Positions 1-11,364 of a stretch of 64,000 nucleotides of DNA are shown piece by piece. How positions within the stretch are numbered: the stretch's first letter is position 1; each line of letters opens with the position of its first letter. The translations under genes and the position numbers were made by a program. This stretch comes from Oceanisphaera marina (GTDB lineage: Bacteria; Pseudomonadota; Gammaproteobacteria; Enterobacterales; Aeromonadaceae). The stretch is from the NCBI RefSeq assembly GCF_014643915.1, contig NZ_BMKE01000006.1, positions 101,068 through 165,067 of the forward strand. Direction: 5' to 3'. The notes under the pieces were generated by a model. The model worked only from the letters and a program-made list of their open reading frames with translations, was not told the origin of the DNA and made no database searches.

Positions 1-696
1 CTTAACTATCTGGAGCTGCTGTCGGACATGGCCGAATTGCAGGGGGACGTACGCCGTATCGACAAAGCCTTGTTGGCCGAGGTGACCGGCGAGCGGCTGG
101 CGCGCTTCGATAATCAGGGGGATCTCTATTACGATCTGATTTCGGCGATACACAAGTCGATTCGAGGCTCCAATCCCGATGCGGGACTTTACTGGTATGC
201 CCGCATGATCAGTGCCGGTTGTGATCCTTTGTATATTGCGCGTCGGCTGCTGGCCATTGCCTCGGAAGACATTGGGCTTGCGGATCCCAAAGCCATGGAA
301 GTGGCGTTGGCGGCCTGGGATTGCTTTGCTCGTGTAGGGCCGGCTGAAGGGGAGCGTGCCATTGCCCAGGCCATTGTGTATCTCGCCTGTGCGCCCAAGA
401 GTAATGCGCTGTATACGGCCTGGAATGCGGCCCTGAAAGATGCGAAGGAGTTGCCCGATTACGAGGTGCCGATGCATTTGCGCAACGCGCCCACCAAACT
501 GATGAAAGAACTGGGACACGGGGCCGAGTATCGCTATGCTCATCATGAACCCGGAGCCTATGCGGCCGGTGAAACCTACTTGCCCGAGGCGTTGGCACAA
601 CGGCGTTATTATCAGCCCAATGAGCGCGGTTTCGAGCAGAAAGTAAAAGCCAAGCTCGATTATCTGAAAAACCTTGATCAACAGGCCGGTGTCTAG
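1..696 (+). CDS. rarA: Replication-associated recombination protein A, C-terminal part
   Basis: This is the 3' end of a gene that starts before the window; the frame is open from the first base. RarA (MgsA) is a clamp-loader-like AAA+ ATPase that acts at stalled replication forks. The Walker motifs lie outside the window. What is visible is the C-terminal tetramerisation region, with the family stretches [34 protein letters not shown] and [14 protein letters not shown]. It is followed by serS in the same direction, the order seen in many gammaproteobacteria. The identification rests on these conserved stretches and on the serS neighbour. Confidence 0.93.
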   Translation, partial: LNYLELLSDMAELQGDVRRIDKALLAEVTGERLARFDNQGDLYYDLISAIHKSIRGSNPDAGLYWYARMISAGCDPLYIARRLLAIASEDIGLADPKAMEVALAAWDCFARVGPAEGERAIAQAIVYLACAPKSNALYTAWNAALKDAKELPDYEVPMHLRNAPTKLMKELGHGAEYRYAHHEPGAYAAGETYLPEALAQRRYYQPNERGFEQKVKAKLDYLKNLDQQAGV

Positions 697-801
697 TTGG
701 CTCCGGGTCGGGTGGCTGTTAAACTTGACGCCAACTTAATGACGTTAACTCTGTGTGTTATACGTGAAAATGTAACGCGCACATGCATTCAAATAAGGTA
801 A

Positions 802-2103
<1,302 letters not shown>

Positions 2104-2180
2104 CGACTTATCATGCTGGCTTGTAAACTGACTTTTAGACAGATTATTTTGGCGCAGTAATCGTGATAAGCACGATGAGG

Positions 2181-2214
2181 GGTTCGGCGCAGAACACTGC
2201 GCCGAACCTTTTTT
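2181..2214 (+). terminator. Intrinsic terminator after serS
   Basis: A perfect 12-bp stem (GGTTCGGCGCAG and its complement) with an AACA tetraloop is followed by six T residues. It lies about 80 bases after the serS stop and upstream of cvpA. Confidence 0.92.
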
Positions 2215-2335
2215 ATGCAGGATATCTATTTACGGGTACTTTTATGTTGAATGAAGTTTATCCGTTTTTCTTTCGCTTTTTGACATCCTCCTTTGATAGA
2301 ATACGCGACATTAACGAGGTCCTCGGCAGTAGATG

Positions 2336-2824
2336 ATGGTTTGGATAGACTATGTAATTCTGGGTATTATTGGCCTCTCGGCGGTCATTAGCCTGGTCAG
2401 GGGATTCGTAAAGGAAGCAATGTCACTGGTGACCTGGTTTGCCGCTTTTTTTGTTGCCAGTCAGTTCTACGCCGATCTCAGTGTATTGCTCGATATTTCC
2501 GATCCTCTGGTGCGTAATGGTACCGCCATTGCTATTCTGTTTGTATTAACCCTCATCCTGGGTGCCCTAATCAATTATGTCATCGGTGAACTGGTCACCA
2601 AAACCGGACTGTCCGGCACGGATCGCGTGCTTGGCGTGTGTTTTGGTGCAGTACGCGGCGTATTGATCGTGGCCGCCTTGTTATTTTTTATCGATACCAT
2701 GACGGCTTTTTCCCAAAGTTTGTGGTGGCAGCAATCTCGGTTGATTCCGGAATTCGGTATCGTGATCCAGTGGTTCTTCAGCCTGGTGCAAAATTCATCC
2801 AGCTTTTTACCCCCCAAGCCATAA
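2336..2824 (+). CDS. cvpA: CvpA family inner-membrane protein
   Basis: Small integral membrane protein of the colicin V production family. Its biochemical role is not settled; in E. coli the gene is cotranscribed with purF. About four hydrophobic segments are visible (near residues 5-20, 28-45, 62-85 and 100-120), and the conserved run [18 protein letters not shown] is present. I chose the second of two adjacent ATGs because the family begins MVWIDY. Neither ATG has a strong ribosome site. purF follows 20 bases later, so the two should share a transcript. I did not find a convincing PurR operator upstream. Confidence 0.9.
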   Translation: MVWIDYVILGIIGLSAVISLVRGFVKEAMSLVTWFAAFFVASQFYADLSVLLDISDPLVRNGTAIAILFVLTLILGALINYVIGELVTKTGLSGTDRVLGVCFGAVRGVLIVAALLFFIDTMTAFSQSLWWQQSRLIPEFGIVIQWFFSLVQNSSSFLPPKP

Positions 2825-2844
2825 TGAATTGAGGAAAGTAGGAC

Positions 2845-4365
2845 ATGTGTGGGATTGTCGGAATTCAAGGTACGACTCCAGTAAATCAGGCGCTATATGA
2901 CGGCTTAACGGTACTGCAACACAGAGGCCAGGATGCGGCCGGTATCGTTACCATCGCTGGCGAGACATTGCGTCAGCGCAAGGCCAATGGTCTGGTGCGA
3001 GATGTGTTTGAAGAGCGTCACATGAAGCGTTTGATTGGTAACGTAGGCATTGGCCATGTGCGTTATCCTACCGCCGGCAGTAGCAGTGTGGCGCAGGCAC
3101 AACCTTTTTATGTGAATTCCCCTTTCGGTATTGCCTTGGCACACAATGGCAATCTGACCAATGCGCGCGAGCTGAAAGAAGAGCAGTTTCGTGTTGCCCG
3201 CCGTCATATCAATACCAGCTCAGATTCTGAAATTTTGCTGAACGTGCTGGCTCACGAGCTGGATCAACAAACACAAACGCTGCACCTCGAACCCAGCCAT
3301 GTGTTTGCTGCCATCAGCAAGGTCCATGAACAAGTAAGAGGGGCTTACGCCGCTGTGGCCGTGATTATTGGTCATGGCATGCTGGCGTTTCGTGACCCTA
3401 ACGGTATTCGTCCACTGGTACTGGGCAAGCGTGACGACGAGCAGGGCGGTACCGAGTACATGGTGGCGTCGGAAAGTGTCGCGCTCAACGCCGTGGGCTT
3501 CAGCTTGATTAGAGACGTTGCGCCCGGTGAGGCTGTGTATATTACCCAGCAGGGTGAACTGTTTACCCAGCAGTGTGCCGCCGAACCCCAGCACCACTCC
3601 TGTATTTTTGAATATGTATATTTTGCCCGCCCGGATTCCTTTATCGACAAGGTATCGGTTTATGGTGCTCGCGCCAGAATGGGCCAGAAGCTGGGCGCTA
3701 AAATAGCACGGGAATGGGAAGACCTTGATATAGACGTTGTCATCCCCATCCCGGAAACCTCGTGTGATATTGCTCTGGAAATTGCACACGATCTGGACTT
3801 GCCTTACCGGCAGGGGTTTGTGAAAAACCGCTATATCGGTCGTACTTTTATCATGCCCGGCCAGCAGCAGCGTCGGCAGTCGGTGCGCCGCAAGCTGAAT
3901 GCCATCCCGTCCGAGTTTGCCGGTAAAAATGTGCTGCTGGTGGATGACTCCATCGTACGCGGCACCACTTCCGAGCAGATTATTCAGATGGCTCGGGAAG
4001 CGGGCGCCAAAAAAGTATACTTTGCCTCGGCCGCACCTGAAATTCGTTTCCCGAATGTGTATGGCATCGACATGCCATCGGTTAACGAGCTAATAGCCTA
4101 TGGCCGGGAAGTGGATGAAATCTGTCAGCTGATTGGTGCCGACGGTCTTATCTTTCAGGAACTTGAAGATCTGGAAGATGCGGTGCGTCATTTCAACCCT
4201 GAACTGCGCCGTTTTGAAACCTCGGTATTTACCGGTGAATATGTCACGCAAGACGTAAACCAGGCGTACCTGGACGAGTTGAATGCCCTGCGTAACGACA
4301 GCACCAAGCAATCCGACTGCAGTGACAACAGTCATCTGGCGATTTATAACGAAGGTCAGTCTTAA
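2845..4365 (+). CDS. purF: Amidophosphoribosyltransferase
   Basis: Catalyses the first committed step of purine synthesis: PRPP plus glutamine gives 5-phosphoribosylamine. The protein begins MCGIVGIQG, so after Met removal Cys is the N-terminal nucleophile of the Ntn glutaminase domain (about residues 2-235). The phosphoribosyltransferase domain follows, with the PRPP loop [16 protein letters not shown] near residue 365. The 506-residue length is normal for the gammaproteobacterial form. It sits directly behind cvpA, with a good AGGAAAG ribosome site, and ends at a bidirectional terminator shared with the convergent Yip1 gene. Confidence 0.97.
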   Translation: MCGIVGIQGTTPVNQALYDGLTVLQHRGQDAAGIVTIAGETLRQRKANGLVRDVFEERHMKRLIGNVGIGHVRYPTAGSSSVAQAQPFYVNSPFGIALAHNGNLTNARELKEEQFRVARRHINTSSDSEILLNVLAHELDQQTQTLHLEPSHVFAAISKVHEQVRGAYAAVAVIIGHGMLAFRDPNGIRPLVLGKRDDEQGGTEYMVASESVALNAVGFSLIRDVAPGEAVYITQQGELFTQQCAAEPQHHSCIFEYVYFARPDSFIDKVSVYGARARMGQKLGAKIAREWEDLDIDVVIPIPETSCDIALEIAHDLDLPYRQGFVKNRYIGRTFIMPGQQQRRQSVRRKLNAIPSEFAGKNVLLVDDSIVRGTTSEQIIQMAREAGAKKVYFASAAPEIRFPNVYGIDMPSVNELIAYGREVDEICQLIGADGLIFQELEDLEDAVRHFNPELRRFETSVFTGEYVTQDVNQAYLDELNALRNDSTKQSDCSDNSHLAIYNEGQS

Positions 4366-4382
4366 CGCTTGAACTTGTAAAT

Positions 4383-4408
4383 AAAAAGGGGCCTGAAGGC
4401 CCCTTTTT
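4383..4408. terminator. Bidirectional terminator between purF and the Yip1 gene
   Basis: AAAAAGGGGCC, a TGAA loop and GGCCCCTTTTT form an 11-bp stem with A and T runs on either side. It can therefore end both the + strand purF transcript and the convergent - strand transcript. Confidence 0.9.
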
Positions 4409-4425
4409 AGTGTCTGACAAAGGAT

Positions 4426-5031
4426 CTAGTGAGTATAGACGGGGCCAAATCCTACGCTCCATACGATGACAGACCCAACCATAATGCACACCAGCAATAC
4501 CAGGCCGACCGTGACCACCGAGCTGGAATAGATAAAACCTCGCTCTTCGGGAATGTGCATGATGATGGGAATGCCCGAATACAGCAGGTATACCGAGTAG
4601 GCGACACCTGCCAACCCCACTGCCATCAGAAAGATAGGCTCGGGATAGAACATGGCAAAGCCGGTCATGAACAAGGGCGTTGCGGTATAGGATGCCAGCT
4701 CTATGGTGTGGCTGAAGCTGGGATTCGCGCCAAAGGTTTTTGCCATCCAGAACATCATGTAGGCGAGGGCAAATACCCCGATAATCAGCGTAAAGTACAT
4801 GCCGACCGCCATGGCCAGCGCACTTTCGTGCGTCAACATGGTGTTAGTGGTGTTGCTGTAACCCAGGTTCCAACCGATGAGAGTGGTTGAAAAATAGGCG
4901 CATACGGGCGGGATAAGCGCGATAAGCGCCAAGTGTACCAGACTGTAGCTAAAACTTTCGTGGTTACTGTCTATGGTATGCCATTCGGTTTTGGGATGCG
5001 CATACAAGCCCCAAATGTGATTTAAAATCAT
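4426..5031 (-). CDS. Yip1 domain membrane protein
   Basis: A 201-residue integral membrane protein of the YIP1 family (PF04893). These bacterial relatives of Golgi Yip1 proteins have no settled function. It opens MILNHIWGLYAHPKTEW, the typical cytoplasmic start of the family. Five hydrophobic segments follow, near residues 28-50, 70-95, 108-125, 130-150 and 170-195. I place the start at this ATG because AAGGGG lies eight bases upstream; the frame stays open another 18 codons but without a better site. It converges with purF, and I infer no partner from context. Confidence 0.82.
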   Translation of the reverse strand: MILNHIWGLYAHPKTEWHTIDSNHESFSYSLVHLALIALIPPVCAYFSTTLIGWNLGYSNTTNTMLTHESALAMAVGMYFTLIIGVFALAYMMFWMAKTFGANPSFSHTIELASYTATPLFMTGFAMFYPEPIFLMAVGLAGVAYSVYLLYSGIPIIMHIPEERGFIYSSSVVTVGLVLLVCIMVGSVIVWSVGFGPVYTH

Positions 5032-5428
5032 GGATTTATCCCCTTGATTATGACTGCCGCGTTGCGATTTCCCTTGGAGTAACACCCGATAGTGTTTGTT
5101 AACTCCGTTTGGTGTAGCTAACTAATAAACCGAGTCCCGTGTCTGTCGAATTAAACTAAGTATAAACCACATTTCCAGCTCTGCCCGATTACCTTTACCA
5201 AGCCATGAAAATGATCTAAACAGGATTAAAAAGCGAAGGTGTCTGGTCGTTATCATAAGTAAAGACTAGAGAATTAACCTTAATGCTCATCTGGATATAT
5301 CAAAGGGCAGGGTGATACACTGCAATGCAATGAGTACCTGCTTGTCGGGGTAGTAGACCTCAATCATTTAGCATGCAGCGGATTCATTTCTACCTATTGG
5401 CCATAAAACAGAGCTACTGTCATTTTCT
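5032..5428. other. Intergenic region upstream of the EAL gene
   Basis: About 400 bases between two divergently transcribed genes. It must hold both promoters, but I could not identify a convincing -35/-10 pair, a hairpin or a small gene. It is A+T-richer than its surroundings, with a TATAAA near 5161. Confidence 0.5.
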
Positions 5429-8071
5429 ATGCTGATATCCATTATTGAACAGGCCATTCTTATCCTGGCTTCCGGTTGGCTGTTGACCATGAACGTAAGA
5501 AGCATGCAGCGCTTTCCTCGATTACTGCCGTTAACGACCGGTCTTTGGTTTGGCATTATTGCTATTGCCTGCATGTCGATGCCGTTCACCATTGGGCCAG
5601 GCGTATTGCTGGATGTAAGCGATGCGGTTATTTTTGTGGGGGGACTGCTGGGCGGTCTTCTTTCCGGCGGGGTCGCCTTTATTCTGGCTGCGGGATTTCG
5701 GTTGTGGGTTAATGAATCCGGTGCTTTTGTCAGTATCATCAGCATGGCGCTGGCATTGCTGATTGGTCTGGCTGGCCGTTATGGTTACCGCAATGGCTGG
5801 TTCAGGCTGGATATCAAAACACTCCTGCCTCTTACCCTGCTGTTGCATGGGGTGGGCATTGCCATACTCTACGTTACTATTGAACCGCAACTGAAACCGC
5901 ATTTGTTGTCCATGATAGTCCCTTTTTTAGTGGTGGCGGTTCCGCTGACGCTGATGCTTATCTTTATTCTTACCGATGCCGAACACCGCCAGCAGCAACA
6001 GCTGGCGTTACGCAACAGTCAGGCTCACCTGCTCGCCATTACCAGTGCCCTGCCCGACATAATGAGCGTTATTGATGACCAGGGTAATTACCTGGATATC
6101 ATGGCAGAAAACGCGGATTACCCCATTGATGGCGACGCCAGGCGCGTGGGCAAAAACGTGCGCGATATTTATCCTCCCGAGCAAGCAAAGCAACTCATGG
6201 CGTATATAGCACGCACCCTGGCAGAACAAAGAGTGACCACCCTGGTACTAGAACTGAATACAGACAGGGGGCCTCGCAGCTTTGAAAGTGTTGCCCAGGT
6301 ACTGGATAGCGAAATAAACGGCCGACCGGCGGTGGTGATACTCAGTAGAGATATTAGTGAGCGTATTAAAGACGAAACGAATTTGCGCATCGCAGCCGTC
6401 GCCTTTGAAAGTTTTCAAGGGTTACTGGTGACGGATAAAGACAATCGTATCTTGCGTGTTAATCGTGCCTTTACCGAGGTAACCGGATATAGCCAGGAAG
6501 AAGTATTGGGGAAAACGCCAGCCATCTTCAGCTCGGGCCGACACGACAAGGCTTTTTATAAAGATATGTGGCACGACATTAACAGCTATGGCCACTGGCA
6601 AGGCGAGATTTATGACAAGCGTAAATCGGGGCAAATTTATCCTCAATGGCTGTCCATCAGCGAAGTAAAGGATAACGAGGATAAGGTAAGTCATTATATT
6701 GCCGGTATTACGGATATCAGTGCCCAGAAGGAGGACGCTAAAAAAATCCATCATCTGGCTTTTTACGACAACTTGACCGGGTTACCCAATCGCCGTTTGC
6801 TGCTTAACCGGATCAGGCAGATCCAACGAGGCAGTGCCAAGAAGGAGACGTTGGGTGCCGTTATCTTTATCGACCTGGACCACTTTAAAAACGTCAACGA
6901 CTTATGGGGGCATGCGGTAGGCGATAAGCTGTTATTGCACGTGGCGACTCAATTACATAACAGCCTGAATAAAGAAGACAGCCTTGCCCGATTGGGAAGC
7001 GATCAGTTTGTGATAGTGCTGGGGGCGAGAGCCGAAAATGAAGCACAACTCATGACGCAACTGGATCATTACAGTCACGAATTGCTGAATCTGCTCGATC
7101 AGCCTTATACCCATGGTGAGCAAAGTCTGCGCAGCAGTGCTTGCTTGGGCATGGTGGTGTTAGAGGCGCATAGCCAGCCACCAGAAGAATTGCTGCGTCA
7201 GGCTGAATTGGCCATGTATGCAGCCAAAGCCAGCGGCAAACGTGAGCGACGTTTCTTTGAACCGCAAATGCAAGACGCCATATCCCAGCGCCTATTATTG
7301 GAAGAAGATATTAATCGCGGCCTGGGAGCACACGAGTTTGGTGTGTATTTTCAGCCGCAATTTAATCATGATGGCGATATGATCGGTGCCGAAGCTCTGG
7401 TGCGCTGGCATCATCCCACTCGAGGCCTGCTGGCACCAGGCGCTTTTATAGAGGTAGCCGAAGCCGCAGGCATCATGAGTAAAATCGATAAAGTGGTGCT
7501 GTTACGCTCTTGCGAACAAATGACCCGCTGGGCTCATAATCCGGCGTTTAAAGACATCACGGTGTCGGTAAATATCAGCTCGGCCCAATTGTATCAGCAC
7601 GGCTTTGTGGAAGAGGTGCTCAAGACGGTACACAGCACGGGTGCAAACCCCTCGCTGCTCAAGCTGGAATTAACGGAATCTATACTGGTAACCGATATGC
7701 ATCAGGCGATTGAACGCATGCGGCAGCTGAAACAATCCGGCATCCGTTTTGCCATTGATGATTTTGGTACCGGTTACTCATCACTGCATTACTTACAGCA
7801 ACTCCCGCTTGACCAACTTAAAATAGATCAATCATTTGTTCGGCGGTTGCCTGAAGACGCCAACAGTCTGGCCATTATTCGCGCGGTGATCGCCATGGCC
7901 ATCAGTCTGGAGCTGGAAGTCATTGCCGAAGGCGTGGAAACCGAGGCCCAGCGCGATATGTTGTTGGAAAATGGCTGTCGTTTGTTTCAGGGCTATTTAT
8001 ACGCCAAGCCACAACCGGCCGAGCAGATGAACCGCCTGTACTGTACCACTCATGCTCGGGCGCTGGGCTGA
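5429..8071 (+). CDS. Membrane cyclic-di-GMP phosphodiesterase: LytS-type 5TM, PAS, degenerate GGDEF and EAL
   Basis: An 880-residue signalling protein. Residues 1-185 hold about six hydrophobic segments resembling the 5TM-5TMR_LYT sensor of LytS (DVSDAVIFVGGLLGG, AAGFRLWVNESGAF). Two PAS-like regions follow (about 200-315 and 320-440; the second contains VNRAFTEVTGYSQEEVLG), then GGDEF (about 450-615) and EAL (about 625-875). The GGDEF signature is GSDQF at 523-527, so cyclase activity is unlikely, although the domain may still bind GTP. The EAL domain is intact: EALVRW at 655, ELTES, DDFGTGYS at 777 and EVIAEGVE. It is therefore predicted to hydrolyse c-di-GMP. The start has only a weak ribosome site. 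It converges with a diguanylate cyclase gene about 110 bases away. Confidence 0.9.
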   Translation: MLISIIEQAILILASGWLLTMNVRSMQRFPRLLPLTTGLWFGIIAIACMSMPFTIGPGVLLDVSDAVIFVGGLLGGLLSGGVAFILAAGFRLWVNESGAFVSIISMALALLIGLAGRYGYRNGWFRLDIKTLLPLTLLLHGVGIAILYVTIEPQLKPHLLSMIVPFLVVAVPLTLMLIFILTDAEHRQQQQLALRNSQAHLLAITSALPDIMSVIDDQGNYLDIMAENADYPIDGDARRVGKNVRDIYPPEQAKQLMAYIARTLAEQRVTTLVLELNTDRGPRSFESVAQVLDSEINGRPAVVILSRDISERIKDETNLRIAAVAFESFQGLLVTDKDNRILRVNRAFTEVTGYSQEEVLGKTPAIFSSGRHDKAFYKDMWHDINSYGHWQGEIYDKRKSGQIYPQWLSISEVKDNEDKVSHYIAGITDISAQKEDAKKIHHLAFYDNLTGLPNRRLLLNRIRQIQRGSAKKETLGAVIFIDLDHFKNVNDLWGHAVGDKLLLHVATQLHNSLNKEDSLARLGSDQFVIVLGARAENEAQLMTQLDHYSHELLNLLDQPYTHGEQSLRSSACLGMVVLEAHSQPPEELLRQAELAMYAAKASGKRERRFFEPQMQDAISQRLLLEEDINRGLGAHEFGVYFQPQFNHDGDMIGAEALVRWHHPTRGLLAPGAFIEVAEAAGIMSKIDKVVLLRSCEQMTRWAHNPAFKDITVSVNISSAQLYQHGFVEEVLKTVHSTGANPSLLKLELTESILVTDMHQAIERMRQLKQSGIRFAIDDFGTGYSSLHYLQQLPLDQLKIDQSFVRRLPEDANSLAIIRAVIAMAISLELEVIAEGVETEAQRDMLLENGCRLFQGYLYAKPQPAEQMNRLYCTTHARALG

Positions 8072-8179
8072 ACAGAGACCAACGGCTTCGGCATATACGC
8101 GAGCGCATACCACGGCGGTAGAACTGCGCGCGTGGGTGTATCTGTCTACTGCCTACAACCCTCAGAATGGCTTAAAGCG

Positions 8180-9748
8180 TCATTTTTTCGTGGTGATAGT
8201 GCGGTTTCGTCCTTGTTGCTTAGCCAGATACAAGGCCTTGTCCGCTTGCTTGAGTACCGAGTTGATAGCTTCAGGTTCACCACTCCAGTGAGAAAGCCCC
8301 AGAGAAATGGTGATAAAACCTGCCGTGGGCATTTCAAATCCCTCAACCTGCAATCGCAGTCGCTCTGCTACTTTAAAAGCGGTACTCTGTTTGGTGTTGG
8401 GCAGGAAAATCATAAACTCCTCTCCACCGCTGCGACATAACGCATCTTCTTGGCGGGCATTGTTTCGCATCAGCTGGGCCAGTGCCTGAATAACCTTGTC
8501 TCCCACATCATGACCAAAGCTGTCATTGACCCGTTTGAAATGATCGATATCCAGGGTGATCACGGCAAAAGAGCACTGTTCTTTCTGATATTGATCCAGT
8601 ACCTGCTGCATACCTCTGCGGTTGAGCAGACTCGTCATGGGATCGGTGTGACTATCGTTATGCAACTGACTGATTTTGTCATTGAGCAAGCTCATGGCTT
8701 TGATGATGGCTCGCTTGAGCTGGGCGGCTTCAAAATACCAGGAAGGAATATTGGAAATGTTCTCCTGCACCTCTTTTTTATCGATTAACGTGGTATCACG
8801 TGCCAACTGCCACAACGGCCTGGAGATAAATACAGCCGACACCCAGATACCCGCCAGCGTGAAAAACGCCACCGGCAGGCTTTTTATGAAGACACTGATA
8901 ATGTGACCGTCGAGACCTGCCAGAGTGGCTTCTTTTGGTCGCTGCGCAATCACTCCCCAGCCCGCACGCTGAATGGGAGCAAAGCCTGCCAGCATTTCAA
9001 TACCTTCAGAATTGAACAAGGTACGAGTATTTTCCCTGCCTGCGACGACTTCATCGATGGCAATATTGTTGAGAATTTTTTGGCCGACACGCTGCTCTTT
9101 CGGGTGATAAATGAGCGTCTTGTGACGATCGACCACATAAAGATAAGAGCCGTCATTGTAATAATGCTTACCGAGAATCGCGGCTAAAATATTATCTTGC
9201 TCTAAATAGATAGTGCCGGCGATATAACCCAGATAATCACCACTGGCGGAAAAAACAGGGTGTGACAGGCTAATCAGATAATTACCCGCAGGCGAGATAA
9301 AGGGATCCGTAATGAGTGGTTTTTTGGCTTTAAGGGATTGTTGGGCGTTGGGCGAGTCAATTGTGATCCCTTTAATCGCCAAGGTTTGCGGCGAGGTCGC
9401 TATGATCATCCCTTCTGCGTTGACGACAACCACAGAGTTAAAGGTGTCGGATTGTTGATGCAGCCGACGGGCCTCGTTCATCAGCATCTTGCTGTCACTC
9501 ATGTGCGAGCTTAGCAAACTGGCACTGTAGGCGAGGTGGTCCTGGGTCATGTTGAGAAAAACGTCTGTCATCTCGGCCAGTTTGGCTGCATAAACCCGGT
9601 TCGCTTCCAGGGTATTATCAATCAACAGTGTTCGCTGCACCTTGTAGGTGGCATAAAAGCTGTTGCCCAAGGTGACTACAACACTGAAGATCGCCAGCGA
9701 AAGAATCAGAGTACGAAGATTGATTTTTAGAAATGAGCGAAAAAACAT
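8180..9748 (-). CDS. Diguanylate cyclase with periplasmic dCache-type sensor
   Basis: A 522-residue inner-membrane protein. One membrane segment lies near residues 14-34, followed by a large periplasmic region (about 35-285) that looks like a double Cache ligand sensor (YLISLSHPVFSASGDYLGYI, DGSYLYVVDRHKTLIYHP). A second membrane segment lies near 288-312, followed by a short linker and a GGDEF domain (about 365-520). The active-site motif is GGEEF at 441-445. RQED at 432-435, five residues before it, matches the RxxD inhibitory site, so the enzyme should make c-di-GMP with product feedback. It converges with the EAL gene, making a likely synthesis and degradation pair. The ligand is unknown. 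Confidence 0.92.
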   Translation of the reverse strand: MFFRSFLKINLRTLILSLAIFSVVVTLGNSFYATYKVQRTLLIDNTLEANRVYAAKLAEMTDVFLNMTQDHLAYSASLLSSHMSDSKMLMNEARRLHQQSDTFNSVVVVNAEGMIIATSPQTLAIKGITIDSPNAQQSLKAKKPLITDPFISPAGNYLISLSHPVFSASGDYLGYIAGTIYLEQDNILAAILGKHYYNDGSYLYVVDRHKTLIYHPKEQRVGQKILNNIAIDEVVAGRENTRTLFNSEGIEMLAGFAPIQRAGWGVIAQRPKEATLAGLDGHIISVFIKSLPVAFFTLAGIWVSAVFISRPLWQLARDTTLIDKKEVQENISNIPSWYFEAAQLKRAIIKAMSLLNDKISQLHNDSHTDPMTSLLNRRGMQQVLDQYQKEQCSFAVITLDIDHFKRVNDSFGHDVGDKVIQALAQLMRNNARQEDALCRSGGEEFMIFLPNTKQSTAFKVAERLRLQVEGFEMPTAGFITISLGLSHWSGEPEAINSVLKQADKALYLAKQQGRNRTITTKK

Positions 9749-9817
9749 TGATGCATGAAAACCTATGAAAAGCCGTAGGGTAGGCTGTGGTGGTTATGGC
9801 GGTAATACTGCATATAA

Positions 9818-9843
9818 AAAAGGCCACCCTAAGGTGGCCTTTT
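9818..9843 (-). terminator. Terminator of ssrA
   Basis: On the minus strand GGCCACC, a four-base loop and GGTGGCC are followed by a T run. The hairpin begins ten bases after the mature tmRNA 3' end. Confidence 0.88.
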
Positions 9844-9852
9844 CCAATCGAT

Positions 9853-10212
9853 TGGTGGAGCTGGCGGGATTTGAACCCGCGTCCGAAAAACCTACATCGT
9901 CGGTACTACATGCTTAGTCAGTCATTGAATTCGCCACCTGCTGCGGACAGACACGCCACAGAATGACTAGCCTAAATTAGTTTTAACGCTTCCACCGTCA
10001 GGCTCGATTTCCACGCGATTCTGTGAATGATGACCTTCCAATTCCCTAAGTCACAGACAAGCTAGGGCAGAAGGGCTCTATCAGGTTATTAAGCTGCTAG
10101 TGCGTAGTTTTCGTCGTTTGCGACTATTTTTTTGCGATTTTTTAACGAGGCCTATCGCACCTCGGCATGCACCTAGGAGTTCGAGAATCTCGTCGAATCC
10201 AGAATCAGCCCC
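9853..10212 (-). ncRNA. ssrA: Transfer-messenger RNA (tmRNA)
   Basis: A 360-nt tmRNA, close to the 363 nt of E. coli. The 5' end reads GGGGCTGATTCTGG and the 3' end GCTCCACCA, pairing as an alanine tRNA-like acceptor stem with a T arm (GGTTCAAATCC). The reading frame inside encodes ANDENYALAA then TAA, identical to the E. coli degradation tag. tmRNA rescues ribosomes stalled on broken mRNA and tags the peptide for proteolysis. Its partner gene smpB lies just upstream on the same strand. Confidence 0.98.
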
Positions 10213-10222
10213 AAGTTCGTTT

Positions 10223-10251
10223 ATGGTATGGCAATTTTAGCCAGATCACAA
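10223..10251 (-). promoter_or_regulatory. Sigma-70 promoter for ssrA
   Basis: On the minus strand TTGTGA, 17 bases, then TACCAT. Transcription would start a few bases before the mature 5' end of tmRNA, as expected for a short precursor leader. It fits wholly between smpB and ssrA. Confidence 0.65.
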
Positions 10252-10254
10252 GGG

Positions 10255-10740
10255 TTAACGATTTTTATGTTTCATCATACGGTCTTTTTCGCGCTTCCAG
10301 TCACGCTCTTTGACGTCTTGGCGCTTATCGTGGCTCTTTTTCCCTTTTACCAGGCCAATTTCGATTTTAACCCAGGATTTTGACCAATACAGCGCCAGAG
10401 GCACGAGCGTATAGCCTTCACGTTCAATTTGACCGGTAAGACGATCCAGCTCTCGCCGCTTAAGCAGTAGCTTGCGCGAGCGCATGGGGTCGCACACTAC
10501 ATGAGTAGAGGCAACGTTAAGTGGCGTGATGGTTGCGGCAAACAAGAAAGCCTCACCATTGCGCATGAAAACGTAAGCATCGGCAATGTTGGCTTTGCCC
10601 GCCCGCATTGCTTTAACTTCCCATCCTTGCAGTTCAAGCCCGGCTTCAAATTTTTCTTCTACGAAATATTCGTGCCTTGCCTTCTTATTGAGGGCAATGG
10701 TGCTGGAACCGACTTTTTTCTTGGCTTTGTTTTTTGTCAT
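10255..10740 (-). CDS. smpB: SsrA-binding protein SmpB
   Basis: A 161-residue OB-fold RNA-binding protein that binds the tRNA-like part of tmRNA and is required for trans-translation. Visible landmarks are [22 protein letters not shown] split across the first strands, [10 protein letters not shown], and a basic C-terminal tail ([20 protein letters not shown]) that enters the ribosomal mRNA channel. I start it at MTKNKAKKK, the family start; an open extension of 15 codons upstream lacks similarity. It lies immediately upstream of its RNA partner ssrA and is divergent from ratA. Confidence 0.96.
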   Translation of the reverse strand: MTKNKAKKKVGSSTIALNKKARHEYFVEEKFEAGLELQGWEVKAMRAGKANIADAYVFMRNGEAFLFAATITPLNVASTHVVCDPMRSRKLLLKRRELDRLTGQIEREGYTLVPLALYWSKSWVKIEIGLVKGKKSHDKRQDVKERDWKREKDRMMKHKNR

Positions 10741-10914
10741 AGTGCATCCATTATACGGGTCCTTGATTGCCTTGGGAATTACCAAGACGGCAATTGCGTT
10801 GTTTTTGTTCGATTTATTGTCAGTGAGACACGATTGTTTCGAGCCTGCCGTGTCAGCCGTGAGTCCCGCCGAGATTAGTGTTAAAATAAGGGCGTTTTGC
10901 TGCCAGGAGAAGTT

Positions 10915-11364
10915 ATGCCGAGTATTACTCGCAGTGCGTTAGTGATGTTTAGCGCGCGACAAATGTATGAATTGGTTAATGATATCGACTCGTATCCGCA
11001 GTTTTTGCCTGGCTGTGTCGACAGTCGCATAGTCTCTGAGTCCGATAATACGATTACGGCGGCTTTGGATGTGTCTAAAGCCGGCATTCGTAAAACGTTT
11101 ACCACGCGCAATGAACTGACTCCTCACCACCATATCAGAGTGGAGTTGGTTGATGGTCCTTTCAAGGCCTTGAATGGTGGTTGGACCTTTACGCCGTTAG
11201 ATGATGACGCCTGCAAAGTCGAGTTGGATCTGTATTTCGAATTTACATCTCGTCTGGTCGAGTTGGCGTTTGGCGGTATATTCAAAGAACTGGCCAATGC
11301 CATGGTGCATTCCTTCAGTGAGCGGGCAAGAGAGGTTTACGGTCGTGAGTCTTATTCAGGTTGA
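10915..11364 (+). CDS. ratA: RatA family START-domain protein
   Basis: A 149-residue START/polyketide-cyclase fold protein. E. coli RatA was reported to bind 50S subunits and block 70S formation; the eukaryotic relative Coq10 binds ubiquinone, so the primary role is debated. Typical stretches are [20 protein letters not shown] near the N-terminus and [20 protein letters not shown] at the C-terminus. An AGGAG site precedes the chosen ATG (MPSITRS). It overlaps rnfH by 20 bases, so the two are translationally coupled, and it diverges from smpB as in many gammaproteobacteria. Confidence 0.93.
   Translation: MPSITRSALVMFSARQMYELVNDIDSYPQFLPGCVDSRIVSESDNTITAALDVSKAGIRKTFTTRNELTPHHHIRVELVDGPFKALNGGWTFTPLDDDACKVELDLYFEFTSRLVELAFGGIFKELANAMVHSFSERAREVYGRESYSG

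Noticed and set aside
2215-2335. PurR operator ahead of cvpA-purF
   Set aside because: No segment resembles ACGCAAACGTTTGCGT; TTGACA and TAGAAT are present but only 11 bases apart.
4429-4890. 153-codon open frame antisense to the Yip1 gene
   Set aside because: Composition is His/Gln/Gly-rich, typical of the reverse of a membrane protein gene, with no conserved motif.
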